A stretch of DNA of 37,977 nt from a virus: the IMG/VR virus record IMGVR_UViG_3300032249_000086, positions 1-37,977 of that record; one strand, 5' to 3'. Both the position numbers and the translations under genes were made by a program. The stretch's first letter is position 1; the number at the start of each line of letters is the position of its first letter. Positions 8,237 to 16,786 of the stretch are shown here, one piece after another. Below the pieces are notes generated by a model. That model was not told the origin of the DNA. It searched no databases and was given only the letters and a program-made list of their open reading frames with translations.

Positions 8237-8901
8237 TACAGCACCAAAGGCTTATATGGTCGGAGTAATTGTGCAACTCCAAATGGTATTTCAGAAAGAC
8301 TGCCAGCAGTAGTATTACTACGATTGTTGTATAAATGAGTCAATAAAAGTAAACCAGCTTGTTTAATTACTGGATATTGCGCTATAGGATTTGCCCTTGT
8401 TGTATAAGTCACAACAATAGGATTGGTCATAATATTATTAACTTCGCTTGGTATGCCATTACAAATAACTTTATTGCCTGTCGGGTCATAAAAATATTGT
8501 GTATTAGATAAAGTTACAAATACAGGCGGCGTATTGCCATTCCAATATCCAACGCTATTAATAACAACACCCGCTTGGCTTTGAAAATCTTGTGATATTT
8601 CAGGCAAATCTAAAGTCACTTGTGTGCCTGTAGCTGGAGTAGAGCCGTAATAAACTTTATAGCTAATTGAAAATATTGTCATACCTAAATAATCTTCAAT
8701 AGCCATTCTAGTAGCTAATTCAAGACCTTCTAAATATGCATCTTGGCTTTCGTCTTGAAATAAATTTAATTGATTTGTAATTTCATCAAGAGTTAGCCAA
8801 GCAGTCGTAATATCACGATTAGTCTGCTCAACCTTTTCATAATTAAAAGGATTTCTGCTTGTGCCGTATATTGCTTGACCAGTTGCGTTATCGTATGGCA
8901 T
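8236..8901 (-). CDS. Head-tail connector (gp6-like)
   Basis: A 221-residue protein following the capsid genes. The N-terminal half shows the helical pattern of gp6-like connectors: WLTLDEITNQLNLFQDESQDAYLEGLELATRMAIEDYLG, that is a LxEvKxxLrid-type start, then helices to a conserved YLG. The C-terminus has the helix VIKQAGLLLLTHLYNNR, also characteristic. It forms the ring under the portal. It is larger than the minimal (about 100-residue) family member because of a long beta-rich insertion. It lies 8 bases after the second capsid gene. Confidence 0.8.
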   Translation of the reverse strand: MPYDNATGQAIYGTSRNPFNYEKVEQTNRDITTAWLTLDEITNQLNLFQDESQDAYLEGLELATRMAIEDYLGMTIFSISYKVYYGSTPATGTQVTLDLPEISQDFQSQAGVVINSVGYWNGNTPPVFVTLSNTQYFYDPTGNKVICNGIPSEVNNIMTNPIVVTYTTRANPIAQYPVIKQAGLLLLTHLYNNRSNTTAGSLSEIPFGVAQLLRPYKPLVL

Positions 8902-8909
8902 TTTGTACC

Positions 8910-9944
8910 TTATGCAGGACCAACTAAACGAACACCAGCAAATACATCACGAATAGTAGAAACAACACGCTTTTCTGCAAACAGAGTAATAAAACCTGCT
9001 TGCGTTTGGTCAAAACGCTGAATGCTCATTAATTCACGGTCAGCAATAGTCATAAACCTGTCCCACTCAGCTAAATAAACTGGATAATTACCAGCCGCAG
9101 TTGTAGACATATATGGGTTAGGACATACACGATATCCAAAGATATAAACTACTGCGCCGCCATCATCATCGCCAACTTCAATAAAATTGTTAGCTGTTGT
9201 AGATGCTTTTAGCTTGCGTAATTGACTAATAGTAGTCGGGTGCATCATCCAGCAAGTAGTAGGCTTAAATTTATATTGTGCTGGCAATGCGGCATCAAGA
9301 TTAGCTAAATCATCATAAGAAACGGCACTATTAGACGCTTGTGCTACTGCTAATACTGTATGCCTACCGTTAGTAATTGCAGAGCCATTAGTACCAAATG
9401 CGGCGGCTGATGTTGAATTAGGATAAGAGTTAAGTCCACGCAAACCCGCAGTACCACCAGTTTGTACTGTAGTAGAACCTGCTTGGTCATCATTGAGCAT
9501 CATAGATAATGCTTCTTGCTGTGCAAACTCTAATGCAATATCAGCAACAATAGATTCTTCTAAATAATTTACATCTTCTAACACGGCTGTACGAATAGGA
9601 ACAGTAGCATTAATATTGCGTACTGGCAGTTGCCAAAATTGGACTGCTTCATTACCAAGGTTAGTTTTAATTGTGTAATCCCAAGGATTATCTGTGCCGC
9701 TTTGCAATAAAGTAGCATTACCTGTATTAACAACAAAGGCTTCATCTGAACCAATAGTTGTAATTACTCTTGCACCGCACATACGAAATGGATTGCCAAG
9801 GCGTAGTGCCGCAAAAGCATCATCATAAATAACACGACCACCAACCCCTGACCCTGAACCAGTAAGGGCTGATGCTTCTTTAAGGTTTACTGTTGCCTTG
9901 CCTTCAACAAGGGCTTTTTTTACTGCATCAAGGATTAGGCTCAT
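8910..9944 (-). CDS. Second HK97-fold capsid protein (paralogue without delta domain)
   Basis: A 344-residue HK97-fold capsid protein clearly paralogous to the one encoded at 10002-11342. Shared blocks in order include LKEASALTGSG.GVGGR near the N-terminus, the PIRTA.L.D...LE..VV/ADI/M segment, F.Q.EALSM...NDQ, GLRGLN and DQT..GFIT...EKR. It has only about 20 residues before the LKEASALTGSG motif, where its sister has about 102, so it lacks the scaffolding delta domain. I place the start at ATG 9944, as the further upstream in-frame start is a TTG (9956). An intrinsic terminator separates the two genes, so this copy is likely made in smaller amounts. It may form pentamers, a portal-vertex ring, or mix with the main protein, by analogy with T4 gp23/gp24. 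Confidence 0.88.
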   Translation of the reverse strand: MSLILDAVKKALVEGKATVNLKEASALTGSGSGVGGRVIYDDAFAALRLGNPFRMCGARVITTIGSDEAFVVNTGNATLLQSGTDNPWDYTIKTNLGNEAVQFWQLPVRNINATVPIRTAVLEDVNYLEESIVADIALEFAQQEALSMMLNDDQAGSTTVQTGGTAGLRGLNSYPNSTSAAAFGTNGSAITNGRHTVLAVAQASNSAVSYDDLANLDAALPAQYKFKPTTCWMMHPTTISQLRKLKASTTANNFIEVGDDDGGAVVYIFGYRVCPNPYMSTTAAGNYPVYLAEWDRFMTIADRELMSIQRFDQTQAGFITLFAEKRVVSTIRDVFAGVRLVGPA

Positions 9945-9967
9945 GTTTAATTCCAAATAGAGTTAGG

Positions 9968-9996
9968 AAAAATGGTGGGGCTTTTGACCCCACCAT
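9968..9996 (-). terminator. Intrinsic (partial) terminator between the two capsid genes
   Basis: On the minus strand a 9-bp perfect stem ATGGTGGGG / CCCCACCAT (9996-9988 with 9980-9972) encloses a 7-nt loop TCAAAAG and runs straight into TTTTTCC (9972-9966). It starts 6 bases after the stop of the first capsid gene. As the tail genes lie beyond it and no promoter is obvious after it, it probably works as a partial terminator that raises the amount of the first capsid mRNA over the rest. Confidence 0.85.
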
Positions 9997-10001
9997 CTTT
10001 A

Positions 10002-11342
10002 TCAGGTTGCTGTACCTGTCGAACGGTAACGCACGATTGCGTTAATATCAACAACAGAAGTTGCCAAACGCTTCTCACCGTAGAAAGTAATAAAGCCGGG
10101 CAATGTCTGGTCATAACGACGCATAATCATGTTAAGGCGGTCTACGATTGTAAATGCCTTATCAAAATCTCCAAAATACATTGGGTACAAGCTAGTTGTG
10201 CCAGCAGTACCAGTAGTAGTTTGACTTGGCAAATCAAGGTAGGAGTTTTCTACAACATCAAAACCTAACATTGTGCCAATAACGCCATCAACGCTTAAAC
10301 CATTGTTACGATTGAAGATTGGTGCGCCTTGTGAATCTACAAGCCCACGAATCTGTGACATAAATGTGCTATTAACCATAAACTTACAAGAAGGAGTACG
10401 GTACTGTTGTGGCAGAGCAAACATGAAATTTACAATGTCTTTGTAAGTTACATTTGAAGCCGCAACGGTATTGACGTTAGATGTAAGCTGGTCATAAGTA
10501 GCCATGCTATGCAGACCTGATGTAGAACCCGTGCCGCTAGTTCCAAACGAAGCCGCAGAGGTTTTTCCGCCTGTATAGGTAGAATTAGCACCGCCATATT
10601 GATTCAGACCACGCAGACCATTGCTACCACCATAAGGCAAAGATGTTGCGCCTTGGTCATTGTTTTGAATCATGGACAATGCTTCTGCTTGACTAAATTC
10701 AGCCAACATATCGCTAACTACATTGCCTTCTAAGCCGTCAATGTCGTCCAAAGCCGCAGTACGGATTGGGAATTGGCAGTTTAAATCTTGCAAAGTTAAT
10801 TGCCAAATGTTGGTGTTTTCAGTTGTTGCCGCACCGTTGTTTTGAATTGCATAACCCCAAGCCGCACCAGCGTTACCTACTTTTGCACGAAACTGATAGG
10901 TAGAGCCGTCAGTAGCAACTGAACGAGCAACGCCACGCATTGGGTTTAGCAAACGCAATGGAACGAATACAGGGTCATACGCTGTACGACCACCAACGCC
11001 TGCGCCTGAACCAGTCAATGCAGATGCTTCTTTTAGGTATGCATCGTATTGGCTTTCGTCAGCCCACATTTTTAATTCTTTTTGAATCTTAGCTTCGCCG
11101 CTTACAAACGCTTTTAGCTGTTCTTTTACAGAACGGTTTACTTCTTGGCTAATAGTTTTGTAGGTTTTAATTGCTGGAGTTGCACCTAATTGGCTAATCT
11201 TAGCTTCTAAGTTAGCAACTTTTTCTTCAAAAGATGCAACTTTTTCATCAACTAACTTAGTTGTTTCTACTTTGCCTTCTTCAATTTTAGCTACAGTATT
11301 AGCTTCAATTTCGTCTAGCTTTGCAATGATTTGCTCTGACAT
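10002..11342 (-). CDS. Major capsid protein, HK97 fold, with delta domain
   Basis: A 446-residue capsid protein. Residues 1-55 form a charged coiled coil (IIAKLDEIEANTVAKIEEG, then FEEKVANLEAKISQLG), the scaffold-like delta domain removed by the prohead protease; the mature region starts around the LKEASALTGSG motif (103-113). The rest has the usual HK97-fold blocks (PIRTAALDD, EALSMIQNNDQ, GLRGLNQYGG, and the ending GFITFYGEKRLATSVVD). It follows the protease gene by 10 bases, as in HK97-type phages. A paralogue lies directly downstream past a terminator, which makes this the likely main shell subunit. Confidence 0.95.
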   Translation of the reverse strand: MSEQIIAKLDEIEANTVAKIEEGKVETTKLVDEKVASFEEKVANLEAKISQLGATPAIKTYKTISQEVNRSVKEQLKAFVSGEAKIQKELKMWADESQYDAYLKEASALTGSGAGVGGRTAYDPVFVPLRLLNPMRGVARSVATDGSTYQFRAKVGNAGAAWGYAIQNNGAATTENTNIWQLTLQDLNCQFPIRTAALDDIDGLEGNVVSDMLAEFSQAEALSMIQNNDQGATSLPYGGSNGLRGLNQYGGANSTYTGGKTSAASFGTSGTGSTSGLHSMATYDQLTSNVNTVAASNVTYKDIVNFMFALPQQYRTPSCKFMVNSTFMSQIRGLVDSQGAPIFNRNNGLSVDGVIGTMLGFDVVENSYLDLPSQTTTGTAGTTSLYPMYFGDFDKAFTIVDRLNMIMRRYDQTLPGFITFYGEKRLATSVVDINAIVRYRSTGTAT

Positions 11343-11352
11343 GATATTTCCT

Positions 11353-12150
11353 TTATTTAATGCGTTTAGATAATGCCTTCAACAATTCCCGTTCCTTTAA
11401 GGCTTCAAGAATTTTGTCAGCTTCTTTTACCACCGCTTCAGGCTCACCCTGAGTAGGTGCTTCTTTAATGGTTTCCTTAACAACATCACGCTGTTCAAGA
11501 ATCTTCTTAAAGATGGAAGTAGCGGTGGTCGCATACTTCTTGGAAAGTCCTGCATCTCGCAAGGCTTCCTCAACTGTACGAGGATTAATATGACCCTCGG
11601 AATCAAAACATTCTAATTTCATTACTTCTGCGGCTGGATTATTAGGATGCATTACTACGCTAATCTCACGCAAGCCGCCTTTAGTAATTTGAAAATAGGC
11701 TTCAGTATCATCTGCGCCTGACATAAGCGGATTACCTTCTTCATCTACCATGCAGGCTTCTTCTGCATAAGCACCAACAGAAACGCCACCAAATAGTTTT
11801 GGAGATTCTTTTAATACTTTATACATATCTGAGCCGCCAGTTGTTTCCATAAACAACTTGCCTTTAGCTGTCATACCTTCATCGTCAAACGAGATTTCAT
11901 CCCATTGACCAACTGGCATACCCATGTCATTATGATTTAAAAACATAGGCAATGGCTTTTCTGTTTTGGCAAACTCATTTGCCCAGTCCATAAATCCTTC
12001 AGGCTGATAATTAAACCGTCTACCATCTGCGCCTTCTCTTGCGCCCCAAGTAGTAGCTCTAGCTTCTATTAGTCCTGTCGGATTGATTGCTTCGTCTGCG
12101 CTTTTGCCCAGTTGTACTTGCGCTTCGCAGACTAGAATTAGATTCTTCAT
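11353..12150 (-). CDS. Prohead protease (HK97 family)
   Basis: A 265-residue serine protease of the herpesvirus-assemblin-like fold that cuts the capsid delta domains during head maturation. The likely catalytic residues are His73 (MFLNHND) and Ser124 (LFGGVSVGAY); the later GGLREISVVMHPNNPAA block is a family hallmark. The C-terminal about 60 residues are charged and helical (KEADKILEALKERELLKAL), the sort of tail that is self-cleaved. The start at ATG 12150 has a weak GGGG ribosome site and lies inside the 74-residue reading frame that begins at the portal stop, so coupling through that frame is plausible. Confidence 0.93.
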   Translation of the reverse strand: MKNLILVCEAQVQLGKSADEAINPTGLIEARATTWGAREGADGRRFNYQPEGFMDWANEFAKTEKPLPMFLNHNDMGMPVGQWDEISFDDEGMTAKGKLFMETTGGSDMYKVLKESPKLFGGVSVGAYAEEACMVDEEGNPLMSGADDTEAYFQITKGGLREISVVMHPNNPAAEVMKLECFDSEGHINPRTVEEALRDAGLSKKYATTATSIFKKILEQRDVVKETIKEAPTQGEPEAVVKEADKILEALKERELLKALSKRIK

Positions 12151-12283
12151 TTATTGCCCCAAGTTTAATGGATTGGTCATTGTCTTGTATTGTATGGGCT
12201 TTTTCTACTTTTGTAGGAAGTTTATCATTATTAAACCGAATTTGTGAAGATAATTTTACAAAAATATCTTTTAATCTGCTCAT
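12059..12283 (-). CDS. Small basic protein overlapping the protease start
   Basis: A 74-residue frame beginning at ATG 12283, joined to the portal stop as TAATG with a strong upstream AGGGGC Shine-Dalgarno inside the portal gene. About two thirds are unique sequence (SRLKDIFVKLSSQIRFNNDK and onward); the last 30 residues overlap the protease gene in another frame and are Ser/Arg-rich, probably not under selection as protein. It may be a real small protein or mainly a translation relay from portal to protease. No family is recognised. Confidence 0.5.
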   Translation of the reverse strand: MSRLKDIFVKLSSQIRFNNDKLPTKVEKAHTIQDNDQSIKLGAINEESNSSLRSASTTGQKRRRSNQSDRTNRS

Positions 12284-13683
12284 TAAGTAGCCCCTATATT
12301 CATTTTTCTTGTCTGATTGCCGCCACCGCCGCCCGTATCTTGCGGACTGCTACCTGCTATTGGCTCTGCTGGTTCTGATTTTGCAACTAAATCATCATAG
12401 CCGTCAATTTTTGCCATGTTTAAATAAACTCTAGCTTCATTAGGAGTCATAATACCATTAGTAACGCCAGCCGTAACTAAATTCATTTGGTCTAATGCCG
12501 CACCTTTTAGAAACTCTTTTGTATCAAATCTTACGCATAAATTAGGATAGCCTTTAAATAAATGCTGATTTAATTTTTGTTCAATGCTAATAACCATTGG
12601 ATACATAGTTGTTTTATGGAATTCATCTAACATAGTCTGAGTATTATTAAATTTACCCTCGCCTACGCTTACCATCTGAGGCGGCACACCAAATAAACCG
12701 CAAATACGCTTCATTGTCTGTTCTTTTAATTTAGCCGCATCCGCATCCTGCAAAGTAAGCATATCTACGGTCTCAAAAGTCATACCTTGGTCTAGCAACA
12801 TACCTTGACCTGGCTTTGACAAATCCGTACTGCGAGAGCCTGTCATACTTGACCATGCTTCTTTTAATCTTGATGCAATTTCTTTATATTTTGCATCAGG
12901 TATTACTTGGTCTGTACGGAATAGCCCGCTAGGTTTTGCGCCATTTTGCATGACATAGTTAGCGTACAAATCAATGTCTTGGTCTAGTGCTACTAATTCT
13001 GTAGCTAAAATACCTTTGTTAAAACCACCTGAACCTTGCCAAGCGGCTTCTTTAATGTGCATTACCTGATGTGCAGATAATAGTTCGTCTTTATTAAATC
13101 CATAACTAGGCGTAGATAGGCGATATGATGGATAACGAGTAGGCGTAAGCTGTACTGTAATTAAAGTAGCATCTAGGTTATACATTTCTAATGGCGTAGC
13201 TAGTGAATCAGCTTGGTCTTTACGCCACCATAGGGTAAATGTTTCTCCAGCTAGGTCTTGCCACATACACCATTGATACCAAAACTCGTATTGGCTTTCA
13301 AAGTTGTTTGGATTAGTTAATAAACTTAATACTTGTTTAGCTTTAGCTTTATCACGATTAGATGTTGTTTTTGATTCAATAGCATCAACAAATTCTCCGT
13401 TTTCGCCTTTGCTCATAATGCGTATAGGTAATTGCGCTAATGTTCTTGCTTTAACGCCTACGCATGACATAACTGTGCTATTACGAGATAGCATTGACAT
13501 ATCTACTGTACGACCAGCAGATGTAACGCTAGATGTAGTTACATAAAGAAGCTGTTGCGATACGGTTTGTCTGCCGCCCTGCCCTTGATAAATGATGTTA
13601 TTACCAAGTTGGGTCTGCCCGAACATGGTATTAGATTCATTTTTAACTGCTTTTTTTCTACTGAAAATGTCTAATAAAGCCAT
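12283..13683 (-). CDS. Portal protein (HK97 type)
   Basis: A 466-residue portal that forms the dodecameric ring for DNA entry and exit. Family traits: TSSVTSAGRTVDMSMLSRNSTVMSCVGVKARTLAQLPI near the N-terminus (the S.V..cv...a...a.lP motif), ANYVMQNGAKPSGLFRTDQ in the middle, LDQGMTFETVDM, and GVPPQMVS.GE.. followed by FHKTTMYPMVISIEQKLN. The C-terminus is glycine-rich (DTGGGGGNQ). It lies 30 bases after the large terminase gene with an AAGGAGAAATC ribosome site. The family call is firm. Confidence 0.95.
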   Translation of the reverse strand: MALLDIFSRKKAVKNESNTMFGQTQLGNNIIYQGQGGRQTVSQQLLYVTTSSVTSAGRTVDMSMLSRNSTVMSCVGVKARTLAQLPIRIMSKGENGEFVDAIESKTTSNRDKAKAKQVLSLLTNPNNFESQYEFWYQWCMWQDLAGETFTLWWRKDQADSLATPLEMYNLDATLITVQLTPTRYPSYRLSTPSYGFNKDELLSAHQVMHIKEAAWQGSGGFNKGILATELVALDQDIDLYANYVMQNGAKPSGLFRTDQVIPDAKYKEIASRLKEAWSSMTGSRSTDLSKPGQGMLLDQGMTFETVDMLTLQDADAAKLKEQTMKRICGLFGVPPQMVSVGEGKFNNTQTMLDEFHKTTMYPMVISIEQKLNQHLFKGYPNLCVRFDTKEFLKGAALDQMNLVTAGVTNGIMTPNEARVYLNMAKIDGYDDLVAKSEPAEPIAGSSPQDTGGGGGNQTRKMNIGAT

Positions 13684-13713
13684 GATTTCTCCTTAATTTG
13701 TTTTGATTCTATA

Positions 13714-15381
13714 TCAAAAACTTCTAAAACCAAAGCTACTTGATACATAAGGATTATCTAATGAGCAATGCATAGCTATGATAAGAGCAATAATACCATC
13801 TACTTTAGCGGCTTTGTCAGCTTCGTTTTTGCGAATTTTAATATTACCGTTTACATCTTCGTATACTTCGCAGTTTCCTAGTTGCCAACCTACAAATGGA
13901 TTGCCATTATGCTTAATAGCTTTCTGTAGTATTAGCCTCTCTGTGTATTTGGAAGGATTATTTAATACTGCCATGCCCTGCCCTACTTTTTTAACTGGCA
14001 GACCGCCTTCATGCAAGATACTGACTAGACTAGCGGCATTATAGGCATCGTAGCCTATCTCTTTCATATTAGGGTATTTGGTATATTGCTGGAATATATA
14101 GTCTGCAATCTCCCTGTAATCCATGACATTACCTTCTGTCACTTTAAGTATGCCGCTATGTACTGCAACTCTAAATATATCGCTATAGTGTTTAGGTATT
14201 AAATCTAAACCCTGTTCAGGCAAAAAGAATTGAAACTCTGCTTCATAATCGTCATCAGCAAAACGCTTTAGAGTGCATACGCCATTTAAATCCCTTGTAC
14301 TAGCTAAGTCAAAACCTATAAATACAGCTTCAGGTTCTCTCTCGCCTATAGTTGTAATACTAGAATTATCCCAATGGCTTCTGTCAATCCATGCGCTATG
14401 TGCGCTAACAAATATGTTAAGTGTCTTACATAAAAATTCATTTAGAGCGGCAGGCTTAAATTTAGCTTCTTCTGCCCTGTTTTCAATAGCGTTTTCAAAT
14501 ACGCTTATGCCATGCATCGGATTAGCTTTAGCCCAAGTATTATGGTCACGCCAATCGTCTTGTGGGTCTAATCCGTACAGTAGCCCAAACCATCTAGGAT
14601 TGTCTGTAGCCTCGCCATGTAACATAGCTTGATACATAGACATATCTTCATAAAACTTTGTTTCTTTTGTAAAGCTGGCAGTTGTAATATATATACGCAA
14701 CGGGTTTTGTCGTGCCACCATACCCGAATGTAATACTTCTACTGAGTTGCGGTCTAAGATTTGTGCCGCTTCATCCACAATAACGCATGATGGATTTTTT
14801 CCGTCACCAGTCTTTTTAGTATCACGGCTTAACGCTTTAAATATTGATTGACTATCGCCTACCTTTTTAATTTCAAATTTATTTGTATTATATAAATTAG
14901 ATAGCGACGGCGGCATAGCTTCTATAAAACCTTTAGCCGCATCAAACACAATAGTAGCTTGTTCTCTGTTAGTAGCTAGGGTAAATACCTCTGCACCCGT
15001 TTCTCCGCATAACAGTTCGTATAATGCAATAGCCGCAGTCAGAGTTGATTTACCAGCTTTTCTCGGAATAAATAGTATTACATCTGTGACCATTCTTATC
15101 TCACGGTTTTTCTTACTACGAAAACCATAGATGGCACAAACAAACAATATTTGAAAAGGCTCTAATACTATAGGCTTACCAGCATCAGGACCTTTAGTAT
15201 GTTTGAGGGTTGCGGCAAAATTTAAAAAGTGTTGTGGCACTCTCTCATCAAACAGCCATTCCCATTCTTTATTCTCGTACTGATTAATAAAGCGTTGGCA
15301 AGCAAGCCGCACATCTCGGCATACATTTATATTTCCTTTAGCTACATCTTCTGCGTATAGCAGACCATCTTGCCAATTCAT
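13714..15381 (-). CDS. Terminase large subunit (Terminase_1 / HK97 type)
   Basis: A 555-residue packaging motor with ATPase and nuclease domains. ATPase: Walker A PRKAGKST (106-113), Walker B VIVDEA (200-205), coupling motif ITTAS (232-236). Nuclease (RNase H-like): the first acidic strand FIGFDLA (Asp358), GYDAYNA, and KVDGIIAL near the end. It pumps DNA into the prohead and cuts the concatemer. It overlaps the small terminase stop and is followed by the portal. Length and motifs match the HK97-type family, which usually cuts at cos sites. Confidence 0.96.
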   Translation of the reverse strand: MNWQDGLLYAEDVAKGNINVCRDVRLACQRFINQYENKEWEWLFDERVPQHFLNFAATLKHTKGPDAGKPIVLEPFQILFVCAIYGFRSKKNREIRMVTDVILFIPRKAGKSTLTAAIALYELLCGETGAEVFTLATNREQATIVFDAAKGFIEAMPPSLSNLYNTNKFEIKKVGDSQSIFKALSRDTKKTGDGKNPSCVIVDEAAQILDRNSVEVLHSGMVARQNPLRIYITTASFTKETKFYEDMSMYQAMLHGEATDNPRWFGLLYGLDPQDDWRDHNTWAKANPMHGISVFENAIENRAEEAKFKPAALNEFLCKTLNIFVSAHSAWIDRSHWDNSSITTIGEREPEAVFIGFDLASTRDLNGVCTLKRFADDDYEAEFQFFLPEQGLDLIPKHYSDIFRVAVHSGILKVTEGNVMDYREIADYIFQQYTKYPNMKEIGYDAYNAASLVSILHEGGLPVKKVGQGMAVLNNPSKYTERLILQKAIKHNGNPFVGWQLGNCEVYEDVNGNIKIRKNEADKAAKVDGIIALIIAMHCSLDNPYVSSSFGFRSF

Positions 15382-15848
15382 TTAGCAAATGGACCTCTAA
15401 GAAATTGTGCAACGGCAGAATCGTCTTCTACTTTGTTTGAGCTAAGACGGCTTCTAGGCGTAAGCCCAAGCTCATTCATAATCATAAATATATCTCGCAA
15501 GCATTTCTGTTTAATGCTGACATACGGATTAGGCATAATAGTTTTGTTGTTGTTTGTAACCAACACCATAGAAGATTCATTAATTTTTTTTGTGCATTTA
15601 ATAAAGTCTGTAATTGTGTCTGCTAACAAACTTAGCGAGTGTTTGTCTTGGTCGCTTCCTATGCCGTACACATCATACATAAAATCAGAAGTTTCTTTTA
15701 TAAATGTATCTCTGTCCCACAAATCAGGATTGTCTAACCAGTCTGCTTTAGGAATTCTTTTTTTAATTTTCTCAGGCAAAAGCATTCCCTGATTAAGACC
15801 TTTTGTTCCGTCAATCAGGTGTAGTTCAGGCGGTTTTTTATTGTTCAT
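15378..15848 (-). CDS. Terminase small subunit (P27 family)
   Basis: A 156-residue protein with the P27-type start NNKKPPELHLIDGTKG, a middle of helices (DKHSLSLLADTITDFIKCTKKINESS) and the ending NPYVSIKQKCLRDIFMIMNELGLTPRSR, the very typical C-terminal block of P27 small terminases. It binds the packaging site and hands the DNA to the large subunit. I chose ATG 15848 because the family motif begins right there; an upstream in-frame ATG at 15872 adds 8 residues and has no ribosome site. Stop overlaps the large subunit start by ATGA-style coupling. Confidence 0.88.
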   Translation of the reverse strand: MNNKKPPELHLIDGTKGLNQGMLLPEKIKKRIPKADWLDNPDLWDRDTFIKETSDFMYDVYGIGSDQDKHSLSLLADTITDFIKCTKKINESSMVLVTNNNKTIMPNPYVSIKQKCLRDIFMIMNELGLTPRSRLSSNKVEDDSAVAQFLRGPFAK

Positions 15849-15978
15849 TTTTTTATCATACCTTTTTTGCATAGCTATTACAAGTACCCCCCCTAATACA
15901 ACTCATATTGCGTGTATTTGGGTACGCGCCTGCTGTGGAGCAAAGCCAAAAAAGAATAAGTTTCTAATCATGCATAGC
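15849..15978. other. HNH-small terminase intergenic region, candidate cos region
   Basis: A 130-base gap in an otherwise overlapping operon. It contains a run of seven C on the plus strand inside GTACCCCCCCTAATAC (about 15885-15900), an imperfect dyad TGGGTACGCGCC, and no good promoter. In phages with P27 small terminase, HK97-type large terminase and an adjacent HNH protein, the cohesive-end site normally lies just here. No exact cut site can be read from the sequence, so the call is positional. Confidence 0.35.
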
Positions 15979-16416
15979 CTATAGCCCATTTTCTGCCATG
16001 ACATAGGGGTAGTCTTCCCTTTTATAATCCTTTACTGGTATAGCGTAATGACGGTATATACCACGCTGTTCTAGCCCTGTTTTAATGCTGTGGCATGGTT
16101 GGCATAGGGATTGAAAGATATTGCGCTGGAAGGCTTCTGAGCCGTAGTGCGCCCAAGGGAATACATGGTCTATATGTATCGCCTGTACTATGCGCCCATC
16201 ACTTAAACAACTGAGGCATAGTGGGTGCTTAGATAGCTGTATGTGTCTTAGCTTGCGCCATTGGCTAGTATTATATTTAGCTAATGCATCTATGCGTTTG
16301 TCAGTATGGTTATAACTATTACGACCACCATGTTCTAAGCATAATGTGTTGTACTTAGTGCGTAGGTTACTGCACCCAAGCATACTGCACTTAGTATTAC
16401 TGGGTACAGTAGGCAT
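15979..16416 (-). CDS. HNH endonuclease, packaging-associated
   Basis: A 145-residue protein with an N-terminal zinc-ribbon-like part (CSMLGC, then LCLEHGGR) and a C-terminal HNH nuclease: HPLCLSCL, IHIDHVFPW (the first His-Asp pair), then NIFQSLCQPCHSIKT, with paired CxxC zinc ligands. Genes of this type next to terminase genes of HK97-like phages help the terminase nick the cos site. Its location 130 bases before the small terminase gene fits that function. It follows the DUF5856-like gene by 3 bases. A free-standing homing nuclease is a less likely alternative. Confidence 0.88.
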   Translation of the reverse strand: MPTVPSNTKCSMLGCSNLRTKYNTLCLEHGGRNSYNHTDKRIDALAKYNTSQWRKLRHIQLSKHPLCLSCLSDGRIVQAIHIDHVFPWAHYGSEAFQRNIFQSLCQPCHSIKTGLEQRGIYRHYAIPVKDYKREDYPYVMAENGL

Positions 16417-16419
16417 ACA

Positions 16420-16785
16420 TTAACGCAAGAAGATTAGCTTATAGAGTGTGCTGTCTATAAGAGTGACTATGTTATCTACTTCGTTTTGTATGTTGCTGTC
16501 TTGCGGTAACTCTGCCCTAGCTTCTGTTACATATTGTTTCAGGCTTGCCATGTAGTCTACTGGGTCAATGCTTACAGTAGTATATGTATTAGGGTAGTCT
16601 TTAATTAATTCTCCTGTACTGCCTTGTATAGATTCAGCTACAGCATCAATTAATTCTACAATGCTATCATAGTAAGTAGCTAATGCTATGTGTTTAGCGT
16701 AACTGCCTTCACCTTCTACTCTAAAGTGCATTATGTGAGCTACTGTTGCGCTATGTAATAGATTGCCAATAAATTTACCGTACAT
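16420..16785 (-). CDS. DUF5856-like helical protein
   Basis: A 121-residue helical protein starting MYGKFIGNLLHSATVAHIMH, which resembles the phage DUF5856 family (ferritin-like/Dps-like helical pattern, histidines at about 11, 17 and 20, with KHIALATYYDSIVELIDAVAE following). I chose ATG 16785 because the family start matches it, it has an AAGGAATAAT ribosome site, and it sits 1 base after the IbrB-like stop; a frame extension of 12 residues upstream has no such support. Function unknown; the spaced His and Glu residues hint at metal binding. It closes the accessory cassette. Confidence 0.7.
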   Translation of the reverse strand: MYGKFIGNLLHSATVAHIMHFRVEGEGSYAKHIALATYYDSIVELIDAVAESIQGSTGELIKDYPNTYTTVSIDPVDYMASLKQYVTEARAELPQDSNIQNEVDNIVTLIDSTLYKLIFLR

Positions 16786-16786
16786 A

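Noticed and set aside
9972-10268. 98-residue plus-strand frame over the capsid terminator
   Set aside because: It lies opposite the capsid gene and its Cys/Thr-rich sequence is unlike a real protein.
15885-15905. Promoter before the terminase genes (TTGTAT...TAATAG)
   Set aside because: The spacing is 15 bases and both boxes are poor; the operon is better explained by read-through from 20240.
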